64,000 nucleotides of DNA. It comes from Streptomyces sp. V1I1. GTDB lineage: Bacteria > Actinomycetota > Actinomycetes > Streptomycetales > Streptomycetaceae. The notes under the pieces are model-generated. The model was not told the DNA's origin and did no database searches. It worked only from the letters and a program-made list of their open reading frames with translations. The stretch spans positions 6,954,501 through 7,018,500 of the forward strand of contig NZ_JAUSZH010000001.1 in the NCBI RefSeq assembly GCF_030817355.1. Reading direction: 5' to 3'. Shown here one piece after another: positions 54,347-64,000 of the stretch (its first letter is position 1; each line of letters opens with the position of its first letter). Both the position numbers and the translations under genes were made by a program.

Positions 54347-55573
54347 TCAGCCTCCGAACGTGCCGGTCGTCTCCGCCTTCCAGGCACCGCCCGTGACCTT
54401 GTAGACGGTGAGCTGCTTGTTGGTGGCGTCGCCGTATTCGTCGAAGGAGACCTTGCCCATGACTCCGTCGAAGGAGACCTTCTGCACGGCCTCGGTGACC
54501 TTGGCGCGGGCGTCGGAGGGCAGCTTGCCGTCCTTTGCCACGGCCTTCACCGCCTGGATGATTGCCCAGGCCGAGTCGTAGGAGAAGCCGCCGTAGGCTC
54601 CGTACGCCTCCTTGTACCCGGCCGCCTTGTAGTCCGCGATGAACTTCTTGGCGGAAGGCAGGTCCTCGACGGGCGCGCCGACGGACGTGGCCATGTCGCC
54701 GTCGCCCCGGGCGCCGGTGAGCTTGAGGTACTCGTCGCTGTAGATCGCGTCGCCGCCGATGAGCGGGATCGCGGCGCCCGACTTCTTGACCTGCGCGCTG
54801 AGCGGGCCGGCCACCGGGTACTCACCGCCGTAGTAGACGACGTCCGCCCCCGAGCTCTTGATCTTGGTGGCCACGGAGCCGAAGTCCTTGGCCTCCGGGT
54901 TGACGTGCTCGGTGCCGACGACCGCGCCGCCGAGCTTCTTGAAGTGGGCGGAGAAGGTAGCGGCCAGGCCGGCGCCGTAGGTCTTCTTGTCGTCGACGAC
55001 GAAGACCTTCTTCTTCTTGGCCGTGTTGTACAGGTACTCGGCCGCGAACGGGCCCTGGATGGCATCCGTTGTCGCGGTCCGGAAGTACGTCTTGAACGGC
55101 CGGGCCTTCTTGCCTGTGTCCCACTTGTCGCCCTGGGTGAGGGCGGGGTTGGTGTTCACCGAGACCTCGGGAACCTGGGCGGCGTCGAAGACCTTCTGCA
55201 TCGACTGGGCCACGGAGGAGTTCAGCGGGCCGACGACTCCGAGGACGCTCTTGTCGGCCACGAGCTTGGTGGCGTTCTGCTGGCCGGAGGAGGGCTGTGC
55301 CTGGTCGTCGAGAGCCTCGATCTTGAAGGTGACGCCCGGCACCTCCTTGTTCTTGTTGGCCTGCTTGACGGCGAGGTCGACCGAGTTCTTCATGCCGAGG
55401 CCGAGAGCGGAGAGCTCCCCGGTCAACGGCGCGTCGAAACCAATGGTGACGACGGTGGAGCCGCCGCCGGAGGCGTCGTCGGCCTTGCCTGCGTCACGTG
55501 AGCCGCACGCCGTGAGCGAGAGTGCTCCGGCGGCGAGCGCGGCGGTGACAGCTATGAGAGAACGGTTGCGCAC
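54347..55573 (-). CDS. branched-chain amino-acid-type ABC substrate-binding lipoprotein (orphan)
   Basis: The 408-residue product has a lipoprotein signal: MRNRSLIAVTAALAAGALSL then TAC, with the lipidated Cys at residue 23, and a short Gly/Ser linker. The type I periplasmic-binding fold of the LivJ/LivK group follows (VTIGFDAPLTGELSALGLGM; VLGVVGPLNSSVAQSMQKVF; GGDAIYSDEYLKLTG). It should bind an amino acid or related small ligand outside the membrane. No livH, livM, livG or livF genes are next to it; upstream is an MMPL gene. GTG start with GGGGAAAGG about 5 bases upstream. Confidence 0.92.
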   Translation of the reverse strand: MRNRSLIAVTAALAAGALSLTACGSRDAGKADDASGGGSTVVTIGFDAPLTGELSALGLGMKNSVDLAVKQANKNKEVPGVTFKIEALDDQAQPSSGQQNATKLVADKSVLGVVGPLNSSVAQSMQKVFDAAQVPEVSVNTNPALTQGDKWDTGKKARPFKTYFRTATTDAIQGPFAAEYLYNTAKKKKVFVVDDKKTYGAGLAATFSAHFKKLGGAVVGTEHVNPEAKDFGSVATKIKSSGADVVYYGGEYPVAGPLSAQVKKSGAAIPLIGGDAIYSDEYLKLTGARGDGDMATSVGAPVEDLPSAKKFIADYKAAGYKEAYGAYGGFSYDSAWAIIQAVKAVAKDGKLPSDARAKVTEAVQKVSFDGVMGKVSFDEYGDATNKQLTVYKVTGGAWKAETTGTFGG

Positions 55574-55912
55574 GATCGGTCCTTTCCCCTTCGAGGCGCC
55601 GACCGCGTTGTCAGGGCCGAAGATCGGTCCGCTGGCGCGGCGGCTGGCGTGACTCTAGATGGCGTTCACCGAAGCGAGCAGAGGGGACGAGCCGATGTGA
55701 TTCTCTTGTTATGGCGCTGCTCAGGCGGAGGACTTCCCTTCATCAGGCCGGATCCGCGGTCACCCTGCGGCGGTGGAGCGAGTCAGCGGACGCCGGGCGG
55801 GCGCGGACTGCCCGGTCGGGCTTGGGATGGGACAGCGGAAACGCGAACCTACAGGTGAGGCGCGCGGTGTGAGGTGCGCGGCTCACGCCGCGTACATCTT
55901 GAGGCGCGCCGC
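55574..55912. other. upstream region of the binding-protein gene, no gene seen
   Basis: A 339-base gap between the MMPL stop and the lipoprotein start. No coding frame with a family match is visible on either strand. It should hold the promoter of the lipoprotein gene; a locally A/T-rich patch (GTGATTCTCTTGTTATGG, about 55696-55713) is the only marked composition change. Confidence 0.5.
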
Positions 55913-58108
55913 TCAGCCGTCGGCCGGGGCACCGCCCACCGTGTCGCCCGCCGCGGGCGCCCGCTCCGGCGGCGCGCCCTGCTGCTGCGGCCCCTCCTCG
56001 TGGGCCGGCCTGCTTGGCCACCACACCTTCGGTCCCACGTCCAGGAACAGCGCCGTGACCAGCACGGACCGTACGACAAAGGTGTCGAGCAGGACGCCGA
56101 GCGCCACTGCGAAGCCGATCTCCGCGAAGGCGACCATCGGCAGCGTGCCGAGTGCCGCGAACGTGCCCGCGAGGACCAGGCCCGCCGAGGTGATGACCGC
56201 GCCGGTCGCCGCCAGGCCGGTCAGCACGCCCGCCCTGGTGCCCTGGCGGCCGGCCTCCTCGCGGATCCGGGTGGACAGGAAGATGTTGTAGTCGATGCCC
56301 AGCGCCACCAGGAAGACGAAGACGAAGAGCGGGAAGTCCGTCGTCTCGCCCGCGTAGTCGAAGATGTACCGGAACGCGAGCGCGCTCAGGCCAAGGGCCG
56401 CCGCGAAGGACAGCACAACGGTGCCGATCAGCAGCAGCGGGGCGATCACGGACCGCAGCAGCATCGTGAGCACCAGCAGCACCATCGCCAGTACCAGCGG
56501 GATGATCAGGTAGTTGTCGTGGGTGGTCGCGGCGTCCATGTCGAGCAGAGCGGCCGTGCCGCCGCCCACTCGCGCGTCGGCGTCCGGAACCGCGTGCACC
56601 GCATCCCGCACACGCTCGACCGTCTCCTTGGCGGCCGCGCTGTCCGCGGGATCCGTCATGGTCGCCTCGATCAGCACCCGGCCGTCGTGCACGGGTTTGG
56701 TGCCGGGCGGAACGGCGATGGACTGCGGCACCACACCGCGGGTCGCCGCGACGGTCTCACCGACCTGCCGGGCCTGCGCCGCATTGCTGACGATCACCAG
56801 CGGATCGCCGCTGCCCGCCGGGAAGTACCGGCTCTGGACCTCCTGCCCGACGATCGAATCGGGCTTCTCGGTGAAGGAGTCGGCGTTGCCGATGCCCTCG
56901 GCCCTCAGCTGCATCAGGCCCAGGGAGAAGGCGGCGAGGACGATCGCGGTGGCGGCCCAGATCGCGCGCGGACGGCGGGCGATGCGCCCTCCCGTACGGG
57001 TCCAGAAGCCGCGCACGGTCGGCTCGGGCGAGCCGAAGTTCGGGATGGCGGGCCAGAAGATCCAACGGCCGAAGATCACCAGCAGCGCGGGGAACAGCGT
57101 CAGCATGGCCAGCAGGGCGACCGCGACGCCGATCGCGGCGACGGGGCCGAGCCCGCTGGTGGAGTTCATCTCCGCGGCCAGCAGGCACAGCATGCCCAGC
57201 ACCACCGTGGCGCCGCTGGCCAGCACCGCGGGGCCCGCGCGGTGCAGCGCCAGAGCCATCGCCTCGTGCCGGTCCTCGTGGCGGCGCAGCTCCTCGCGGT
57301 AGCGGGCGACCAGCAAGAGGGCATAGTCCGTCCCCGCGCCGAAGACGAGGACCGTCAAGATACCCGCGCTCTGCCCGTTGACCGTGAGATCGGCGTGCTC
57401 GGCCAGCAGATAGATCAGCGCCTGTGCGGCAGCAAGCGCGCCGACCACCGAGATCACCGGGATCACCAGCAGGGTGGGACTGCGGTAGGTGAGCAGCAGC
57501 ATCACGATCACGACGCCGAGCGCCGAGAGCAGCAGCGTGGAGTCGATGCCCTCGAAGGCCTTGGAAACGTCGGCCGAGGTGCCGCCGGGCCCGGTGACGT
57601 GCACTGCGAGCCCGGCCTCGCCGGTGCCGGTCTTGTCGCGGATGGAGTCGACCGCGGGCGCGATCCGCTCCCAGCCCTGCTCGTCCATCGTGATCGGTAC
57701 GAAGACCTGGGCGGCCCGCGGGTTGTCGGGACGCTCCAGCACCGGACCGCGGACTTCACCGCCGCGCACCCCGTGCTCCCGCAGCTCCTTGATGGCCGCG
57801 ACGTCGTCGGCGATGCGCTTTTGATCGGCCGCGGTCAGGCCGCTCTCGCGTGCGTACACGACGATCGCCGGGATGACCTCGGGCCTGAACTCCTCGGATT
57901 CCTGAAGGACTTGGGTGGATTCCGCGCTGCCGGGCAGCCAGGACGAGGCGTCGTTGTCCTGGGCGTCGGTGAGCTTCTGTGCCAGGGGGAAGGCGAGCGT
58001 CATCACCGCCAGCCACAGCACCACCACCACCCACTTGCTGCGCCGCCCGCAGACCAGATGTGCGACGCGCTGTCTTGGTGGTGGCTGAAGCTCCTGTGCG
58101 TCCGGCAT
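55913..58108 (-). CDS. MMPL/RND family membrane transporter
   Basis: The 731-residue product has the MMPL layout: membrane helix 1 (WVVVVLWLAVMTLAFPLA, about residues 27-44), an extracellular domain (about 45-190), five helices with VFGAGTDYALLLVARYREEL, a second extracellular domain (about 395-520), and five more helices with VALGIDYNIFLSTRIREE. The Asp-Tyr pair in each half is the proton-relay signature. The C-terminus is a short Pro/Ala/Glu tail. MMPL proteins export lipids or small metabolites; the cargo here is unknown and no regulator gene is adjacent. Confidence 0.93.
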   Translation of the reverse strand: MPDAQELQPPPRQRVAHLVCGRRSKWVVVVLWLAVMTLAFPLAQKLTDAQDNDASSWLPGSAESTQVLQESEEFRPEVIPAIVVYARESGLTAADQKRIADDVAAIKELREHGVRGGEVRGPVLERPDNPRAAQVFVPITMDEQGWERIAPAVDSIRDKTGTGEAGLAVHVTGPGGTSADVSKAFEGIDSTLLLSALGVVIVMLLLTYRSPTLLVIPVISVVGALAAAQALIYLLAEHADLTVNGQSAGILTVLVFGAGTDYALLLVARYREELRRHEDRHEAMALALHRAGPAVLASGATVVLGMLCLLAAEMNSTSGLGPVAAIGVAVALLAMLTLFPALLVIFGRWIFWPAIPNFGSPEPTVRGFWTRTGGRIARRPRAIWAATAIVLAAFSLGLMQLRAEGIGNADSFTEKPDSIVGQEVQSRYFPAGSGDPLVIVSNAAQARQVGETVAATRGVVPQSIAVPPGTKPVHDGRVLIEATMTDPADSAAAKETVERVRDAVHAVPDADARVGGGTAALLDMDAATTHDNYLIIPLVLAMVLLVLTMLLRSVIAPLLLIGTVVLSFAAALGLSALAFRYIFDYAGETTDFPLFVFVFLVALGIDYNIFLSTRIREEAGRQGTRAGVLTGLAATGAVITSAGLVLAGTFAALGTLPMVAFAEIGFAVALGVLLDTFVVRSVLVTALFLDVGPKVWWPSRPAHEEGPQQQGAPPERAPAAGDTVGGAPADG

Positions 58109-58230
58109 GACGCCCCCAATAGCCCTCGCGACGGGCCGAATCGCCAGGATTGCACGGACTGTACTGATCCCGGGAGCCTTTGGTCCGTACCGAGAGACAT
58201 ACCGGGGAGGGGAAGAGCCCTGGAACGTGG

Positions 58231-58236
58231 CAGGCT
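58231..58236 (+). promoter_or_regulatory. possible -10 for a leaderless rpe mRNA
   Basis: CAGGCT ends 6 bases before the rpe ATG at 58243 and there is no Shine-Dalgarno. The spacing repeats that seen at rarA, the M24 gene and gmk, but the hexamer is a weaker match. Confidence 0.3.
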
Positions 58237-58242
58237 TGGCAC

Positions 58243-58929
58243 ATGGCCGTTCAGATCAATCCAAGTATCCTTTCCGCCGACTTCTCCCGCCTGGCGGAGG
58301 AGGCCAGGGCAGTCGAGGGCGCCGACTGGCTCCATGTCGACGTGATGGACAACCACTTCGTGCCCAACCTCACCTTGGGCGTGCCGGTCGTGGAATCCCT
58401 CAGCCGCGCGACGGACACCCCACTGGACTGCCATCTGATGATCGATGACCCCGATCGCTGGGCCCCGCAGTACGTCGAAGCGGGGGCCGGATCCGTCACC
58501 TTCCATATCGAGGCCGCGGCCGCGCCCGTACGGCTGGCGCGCGAGATCCGGTCCAAGGGAGCCCGTGCCTCGATGGCGCTCAAGCCCGCCACCCCGATCG
58601 AGCCGTACGAGGACCTGCTCCCCGAGCTCGACATGCTGCTGATCATGACCGTGGAGCCGGGCTTCGGCGGCCAGGCCTTCCTCGACATCATGCTGCCGAA
58701 GATCCGCCGTACCCGGGAGCTCATCGCCAAGCACGGTCTGGAGCTGTGGCTGCAGGTCGACGGCGGCGTCTCGGACTCGACCATCGAGCGGTGCGCCGAG
58801 GCCGGCGCTGATGTGTTCGTCGCCGGCTCGGCCGTCTACGGCGCCCAGGACCCGGCACAGGCGGTGCGTGCGTTGCGTACGAAGGCGCAGCAGACCCTGG
58901 CCTCGGCGGCTTGGGCGTGCGACCACTGA
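58243..58929 (+). CDS. rpe: ribulose-phosphate 3-epimerase
   Basis: Rpe interconverts ribulose-5-P and xylulose-5-P in the pentose phosphate pathway. The 228-residue TIM barrel begins [20 protein letters not shown], with [17 protein letters not shown] (metal-binding His and catalytic Asp), [23 protein letters not shown], and [12 protein letters not shown] with the second catalytic Asp. Normal length. It starts 134 bases from the divergent MMPL gene and is followed by a SorC-type regulator. Confidence 0.96.
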   Translation: MAVQINPSILSADFSRLAEEARAVEGADWLHVDVMDNHFVPNLTLGVPVVESLSRATDTPLDCHLMIDDPDRWAPQYVEAGAGSVTFHIEAAAAPVRLAREIRSKGARASMALKPATPIEPYEDLLPELDMLLIMTVEPGFGGQAFLDIMLPKIRRTRELIAKHGLELWLQVDGGVSDSTIERCAEAGADVFVAGSAVYGAQDPAQAVRALRTKAQQTLASAAWACDH

Positions 58930-59028
58930 GCCACAAGCAAGTGAACTCAGCCCATCAGGGCTGATCAAGAACCGTCGGATCTGACAGGATGACGGATCCG
59001 GAGTGTGTACAGCAGTGAGGAGATCGCG

Positions 59029-60039
59029 GTGTCGACGGGCCGGTCAGCCATGCGGATGGGACCCGCGGAGCTGGTGCAGGCGGCGGCCATGGCCCGCCGC
59101 TTCTACCTCGAGGGCAAATCCAAGATCCAGATTGCGGAGGAGTTCGGCGTCAGCCGCTTCAAGGTCGCGCGGGTCCTGGAGACGGCGCTCGAGCGTGATC
59201 TCGTACGGATCGAGATCCGCGTACCCGCGGAACTGGACGCCGAGCGCTCCGACGCGCTCCGCGCACGCTACGGACTGCGGCACGCGGTCGTCGTCGAATC
59301 CCCCGCGGAGGGCGCAGACGAGTCGCCCGACCCGGAGAACCTCGGCGAAGTGGCCGCCGATCTGCTCGGCGAGCTCGTGAACGAGGGCGATGTGCTGGGC
59401 CTGGCCTGGGGCCGGTCCACCATCCACATGGCCGCCGCGCTCGACCGGCTGCCGCCGTGCACGGTCGTGCAGCTCACCGGCGTGTACGACGCGGGGACCG
59501 CCGAGCGCGGCTCGGTCGAGGCGGTCCGGCGCGCCGCCCAGGTCTCTGGCGGCGAGGCCCACCCCATCTACGCCCCGATGCTGCTGCCCGACCCGGCGAC
59601 CGCCGCGGCGCTGCGCAGCCAGACCGGTATCGCCCGCGCCTTCGAGTACTTCGACAAGGTCACCGTCGCGGCCGTCTCCATCGGCTCCTGGGAGCCGGGC
59701 ATCTCTACCGTGCACGACATGCTCACCGACGAGGAGCGCGCGCACTACGCCTCGCTCGGCGTCGCGGCCGAGATGTCGGCGCATCTCTTCGACGCGGAGG
59801 GCCGACGGGTCGGCCGTGACCTGGGCGAGCGGTGCATCACGGTCGAGGCGGACCGGCTGCGCCGTATCCCCGAGGTGGTGGCGATCGCGGGCGGCCAGCG
59901 CAAGGCGGAGGCGATCGGGGCCGTACTGCGCTCCGGGCTTGTGACCAGCCTGGTGACGGACACGGCGGCGGCGGACCAGCTGCTGAAGGCCCCGCCGGGA
60001 CAGCGACCGGCGCTGGACCGGGCAGACCCGGACGACTGA
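59029..60039 (+). CDS. SorC/DeoR-type sugar-binding transcriptional regulator
   Basis: SorC-family repressors sense sugar phosphates. The 336-residue product begins MSTGRSAMRMGPAELVQAAA. The HTH is at about residues 28-50 (KSKIQIAEEFGVSRFKVARV), and the large effector domain (about 60-320) contains GDVLGLAWGRSTIHMAAALD and the ligand loop VAIAGGQRKAEAIGAVLRSG. GTG at 59029 is chosen because GAGGAGATCGCG precedes it; GTG at 59005 would add 8 residues. Placed right after rpe, it may control pentose phosphate or pentose use, an inference from position. Confidence 0.9.
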   Translation: MSTGRSAMRMGPAELVQAAAMARRFYLEGKSKIQIAEEFGVSRFKVARVLETALERDLVRIEIRVPAELDAERSDALRARYGLRHAVVVESPAEGADESPDPENLGEVAADLLGELVNEGDVLGLAWGRSTIHMAAALDRLPPCTVVQLTGVYDAGTAERGSVEAVRRAAQVSGGEAHPIYAPMLLPDPATAAALRSQTGIARAFEYFDKVTVAAVSIGSWEPGISTVHDMLTDEERAHYASLGVAAEMSAHLFDAEGRRVGRDLGERCITVEADRLRRIPEVVAIAGGQRKAEAIGAVLRSGLVTSLVTDTAAADQLLKAPPGQRPALDRADPDD

Positions 60040-60213
60040 ACGGGCCGGGGGCGGCCGAGCCGGCGCGGGCCGTCAGCAGACGTTGTGGGCGGGGGCCGGG
60101 GGCGGATCATTTGGAGGATCTGCTCGACGGCATCCCTGTGAGCTGGAGTTTTCTCCCGGCCTCGCATGCGCGTCGCCATGGGAGAATGAAGTACGTGCGA
60201 TTTCCCCGGCTGA

Positions 60214-61698
<1,485 letters not shown>

Positions 61699-61710
61699 TA
61701 CGAGCCATCA

Positions 61711-61748
61711 GCGTCCGGCCCCGCGGTCCGCGGCGGCCGGACGCGGCT
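61711..61748 (+). terminator. terminator after guaB1
   Basis: GCGTCCGGCC and GGCCGGACGC enclose an inner CCGCGG/CCGCGG, and the sequence then reads GGCTTTTCCC. It starts 13 bases after the stop. Confidence 0.8.
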
Positions 61749-61776
61749 TTTCCCGTCAACTCCCCGCCGGGGGCAG

Positions 61777-61801
61777 GCATGTGTGGCGACAACCGGGGTA
61801 T
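61777..61801 (+). promoter_or_regulatory. SigB-family promoter upstream of the sigma gene
   Basis: GCAT (61777-61780), 15 bases, then GGGTAT (61796-61801) fits the Streptomyces SigB/SigH-type consensus GNNTN14-16GGGTAY. It lies 37 bases before the sigma factor start, suggesting self-activation or activation by a sister sigma. Confidence 0.65.
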
Positions 61802-61838
61802 ACGCGCCCTGCACTGACCACGAGCAGGGGAGGACAAA

Positions 61839-62714
61839 GTGTCCACGGCGAGCACGGTTACGACCGAACTCACACAGCCTGGAACACGGTGCCCGAACAT
61901 GGCGGAACTGGACCTTCCGCACGTGCCCAATCCTGGGGAGGTGGCTCCCAGCGACGCACGCGAGATCTCGAAGGTCTTCTTTGTACGGCTGGCTTCGCTG
62001 GAAGAGGGAACGCACGAGCACCAGTACGTACGCAACACGCTCATTGAGCTGAACCTGGCGCTGGTCAGGTACGCGGCGGGCCGGTTCCGCAACCGGGCCG
62101 AGCAGATGGAGGACATCGTCCAGGTCGGCACCATCGGCCTGATCAAGGCGATCGACCGGTTCGAGCTGAGCCGCGAGGTGGAGTTCGCGACGTTCGCCGT
62201 TCCGTACATCATCGGTGAGATCAAGCGGTTCTTCCGCGACACCAGCTGGGCCGTGCATGTGCCGCGCAGGCTGCAGGAGTTGCGGATCGATCTGGCGAAG
62301 GCGACCGACGAGCTCTCCCAGAAACTGGACCGCTCGCCGAGCACGGCCGAACTCGCCGGGCACCTCGGGCTCGACGAGGAAGAGATCATCGAGGGCGTGG
62401 TCGCCAGCAACGGCTATACGGCAGGCTCGATCGACATGCCGATGGACGACGCCTCCGACCACGCTCCGGTGCCGCTGTCCGACCGGCTGGGCGCGCCCGA
62501 CGCCGATCTGGAGACCGCGGAGAACGTCCAGGCGCTCAAGCCGCTCATCGAGGAGCTCGACGATCGGGACAGGCGGATCCTGCGGATGCGCTTCGGCGAG
62601 GAGATGACCCAGTCGGAGATCGGCGCGGAGCTGGGCGTCTCGCAGATGCATGTGTCCCGGCTGCTGACGCGCATCACGTCGCGGCTGCGTGCGGGACTGC
62701 TGGCCGTGGAGTGA
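61839..62714 (+). CDS. RNA polymerase sigma factor, SigB/SigF/SigG family (group 3)
   Basis: The 291-residue product has region 2 (LIELNLALVRYAAGRFRNRA; DIVQVGTIGLIKAIDRFE; EFATFAVPYIIGEIKRFFRD), region 3 (about 145-205, LSQKLDRSPSTAELAGHLGL) and region 4 (about 230-288) with the HTH MTQSEIGAELGVSQMHVSRL. It belongs to the general-stress/sporulation sigma group. Which of the several streptomycete paralogues it is cannot be decided here. GTG start after AGGGGAGGA. A SigB-type promoter precedes it and an RsbW-like ATPase gene lies convergently downstream. Confidence 0.9.
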   Translation: MSTASTVTTELTQPGTRCPNMAELDLPHVPNPGEVAPSDAREISKVFFVRLASLEEGTHEHQYVRNTLIELNLALVRYAAGRFRNRAEQMEDIVQVGTIGLIKAIDRFELSREVEFATFAVPYIIGEIKRFFRDTSWAVHVPRRLQELRIDLAKATDELSQKLDRSPSTAELAGHLGLDEEEIIEGVVASNGYTAGSIDMPMDDASDHAPVPLSDRLGAPDADLETAENVQALKPLIEELDDRDRRILRMRFGEEMTQSEIGAELGVSQMHVSRLLTRITSRLRAGLLAVE

Positions 62715-62751
62715 CCTGACGCGGAGTACCAGCCCAATCCCCCCACGGGAG

Positions 62752-62783
62752 AAGCGGCGTCCCGGCCGGCCGGGACGCCGCTT
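62752..62783 (+). terminator. perfect palindrome after the sigma gene
   Basis: A 32-base perfect palindrome with arm AAGCGGCGTCCCGGCC begins 38 bases after the sigma stop. The 3' end runs into a tandem-repeat array. Confidence 0.8.
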
Positions 62784-62872
62784 GTGGGTGTGTCCGGGCT
62801 GGCTTGTGGGTGTGTCCGGGCTTGTGGGTGTGTCCGGTTGTGCATGTGTCCGGGGTGTGGGTGAGTCCGGGG
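62781..62872. repeat. tandem repeat CTTGTGGGTGTGTCCGGG
   Basis: Five imperfect copies, 16-22 bases long, begin at 62781, 62803, 62821, 62838 and 62854. The third and later copies are degenerate. The array fills the space between the sigma terminator and the stop of the convergent ATPase gene. The strand is unusually G/T-skewed (almost no A, little C). Confidence 0.8.
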
Positions 62873-63283
62873 TCAGCAGGGGGACGGCGCTGCCACCGGC
62901 CGCATCCAGGTCGCCTGGACCCGCTTGCCGTGCGGCAGCGGGCAGACCTCCACCCGTCCCGCGAGCTTCAGCACCATGTGCCAGCCGAATCCGCCGCCGC
63001 CGGTGAAGTCGGGCTCGCGCGGCACGGGAGGCAGCGGGCTGGAGTCGTCCATCTTCACCACCAGCGTGTCCTGCCCTGCCGTGAGATGCAGCTGCCACCA
63101 GCCCGCGGTGTGCCGGGCCGCGTTGGCGACCAGCTCGGAGACGACCAGCAGCACCGCGTCGAGGTCGGCCCAGGGGCAGTGCTGCAGCAGGAATTCCGCG
63201 GCGGCCCGGCGGGCCCCCGCGCTGTCTCTGTGCGGCGACTGATCAATCACCACGTGCGGCTCTGCGTTCATCACGGCTCGCAT
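62873..63283 (-). CDS. RsbW-like ATP-binding (HATPase) regulatory protein
   Basis: The 136-residue product is a single GHKL ATPase domain: N box VVSELVANAARHT with the Mg-binding Asn at residue 55, a modified G1 box KMDDSSPLPP at 77-86, and G2 GGGGFGWHMV at 95-104. Such stand-alone proteins in Streptomyces are anti-sigma kinases or other partner-switching regulators; many have no known target. Convergent to a SigB-family sigma gene, it could act on it, but that is inference. ATG at 63283; an internal Met5 at 63271 is an alternative start. Confidence 0.85.
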   Translation of the reverse strand: MRAVMNAEPHVVIDQSPHRDSAGARRAAAEFLLQHCPWADLDAVLLVVSELVANAARHTAGWWQLHLTAGQDTLVVKMDDSSPLPPVPREPDFTGGGGFGWHMVLKLAGRVEVCPLPHGKRVQATWMRPVAAPSPC

Positions 63284-63318
63284 ACCCCACTTGTCGCCCT
63301 TCTATCAGCCCGTGCACA

Positions 63319-64000
<682 letters not shown>

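Noticed and set aside
55874..58345. Plus-strand open frame of about 820 codons opposite the MMPL gene
   Set aside because: Arg/Gly/His-rich shadow; the MMPL motifs on the other strand decide the coding strand.

Overview
The window is chromosomal core DNA from a high-GC actinomycete, almost certainly Streptomyces. The evidence is strong G/C third-position bias, frequent GTG and TTG starts, a bldD gene with the c-di-GMP signature RGD-x8-RQDD, an actinobacterial IHF (sIHF), the actinobacterial PGKGP-type EF-P, a PriA without helicase motifs, and a near-consensus DmdR/IdeR iron box. Gene order looks like the conserved yebC-ruvCAB-secDF-relA ... pyr ... metK-priA-fmt-rpe arm of Streptomyces chromosomes. 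Most of the window is housekeeping. No CRISPR array, prophage, intact insertion sequence, tRNA or rRNA was seen.

Layout, left to right. (1) 1-12 kb: end of yebC, the ruvCAB recombination operon, yajC-secD-secF protein export, apt and a bifunctional-type relA. A DUF349 gene and a membrane-anchored cyclophilin follow on the minus strand. (2) 12-20 kb: a metallo-beta-lactamase-fold hydrolase with hisS, a truncated ABC ATPase remnant, a VKOR-type thiol oxidase, rarA, a DUF2470 gene facing rpsD across an iron box, and a frameshifted remnant of a regulator ATPase. (3) 19-29 kb: two small membrane-associated proteins, alaS, ruvX, mltG with a Q/N/Y-repeat tail, and the aroE-(small membrane protein)-aroC-aroK-aroB-aroQ shikimate operon, mostly with 4-base start/stop overlaps. 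(4) 29-44 kb: a proline-rich P-loop protein, an M24 peptidase homologue with altered metal ligands, efp-nusB, divergent bldD, then the pyrimidine operon pyrR-pyrB-pyrC-(membrane protein)-carA-carB-pyrD-pyrF, preceded by a PyrR-binding hairpin that includes the Shine-Dalgarno. (5) 44-54 kb: sIHF, gmk, rpoZ, coaBC, metK, priA, a small HTH protein, fmt, rsmB. (6) 54-64 kb: an orphan branched-chain amino-acid-type binding lipoprotein, an MMPL transporter, rpe, a SorC-family regulator, guaB1, a SigB-family sigma factor with a SigB-like promoter, a convergent RsbW-like ATPase, and the start-truncated end of a GDSL hydrolase.

The genes cover purine and pyrimidine supply (apt, pyr operon, gmk, guaB1), ppGpp and c-di-GMP signalling (relA, bldD, rpoZ), aromatic precursor synthesis (aro), translation (hisS, alaS, rpsD, efp, fmt, rsmB) and genome maintenance (ruvABC, rarA, priA, sIHF). 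I found no convincing undescribed multigene system. The most interesting items are smaller: the iron box between the DUF2470 gene and rpsD, the PyrR translational operator, leaderless promoter geometry at several genes, two gene fossils, an M24 protein with an eroded metal site, and several low-complexity or tandem-repeat tracts.
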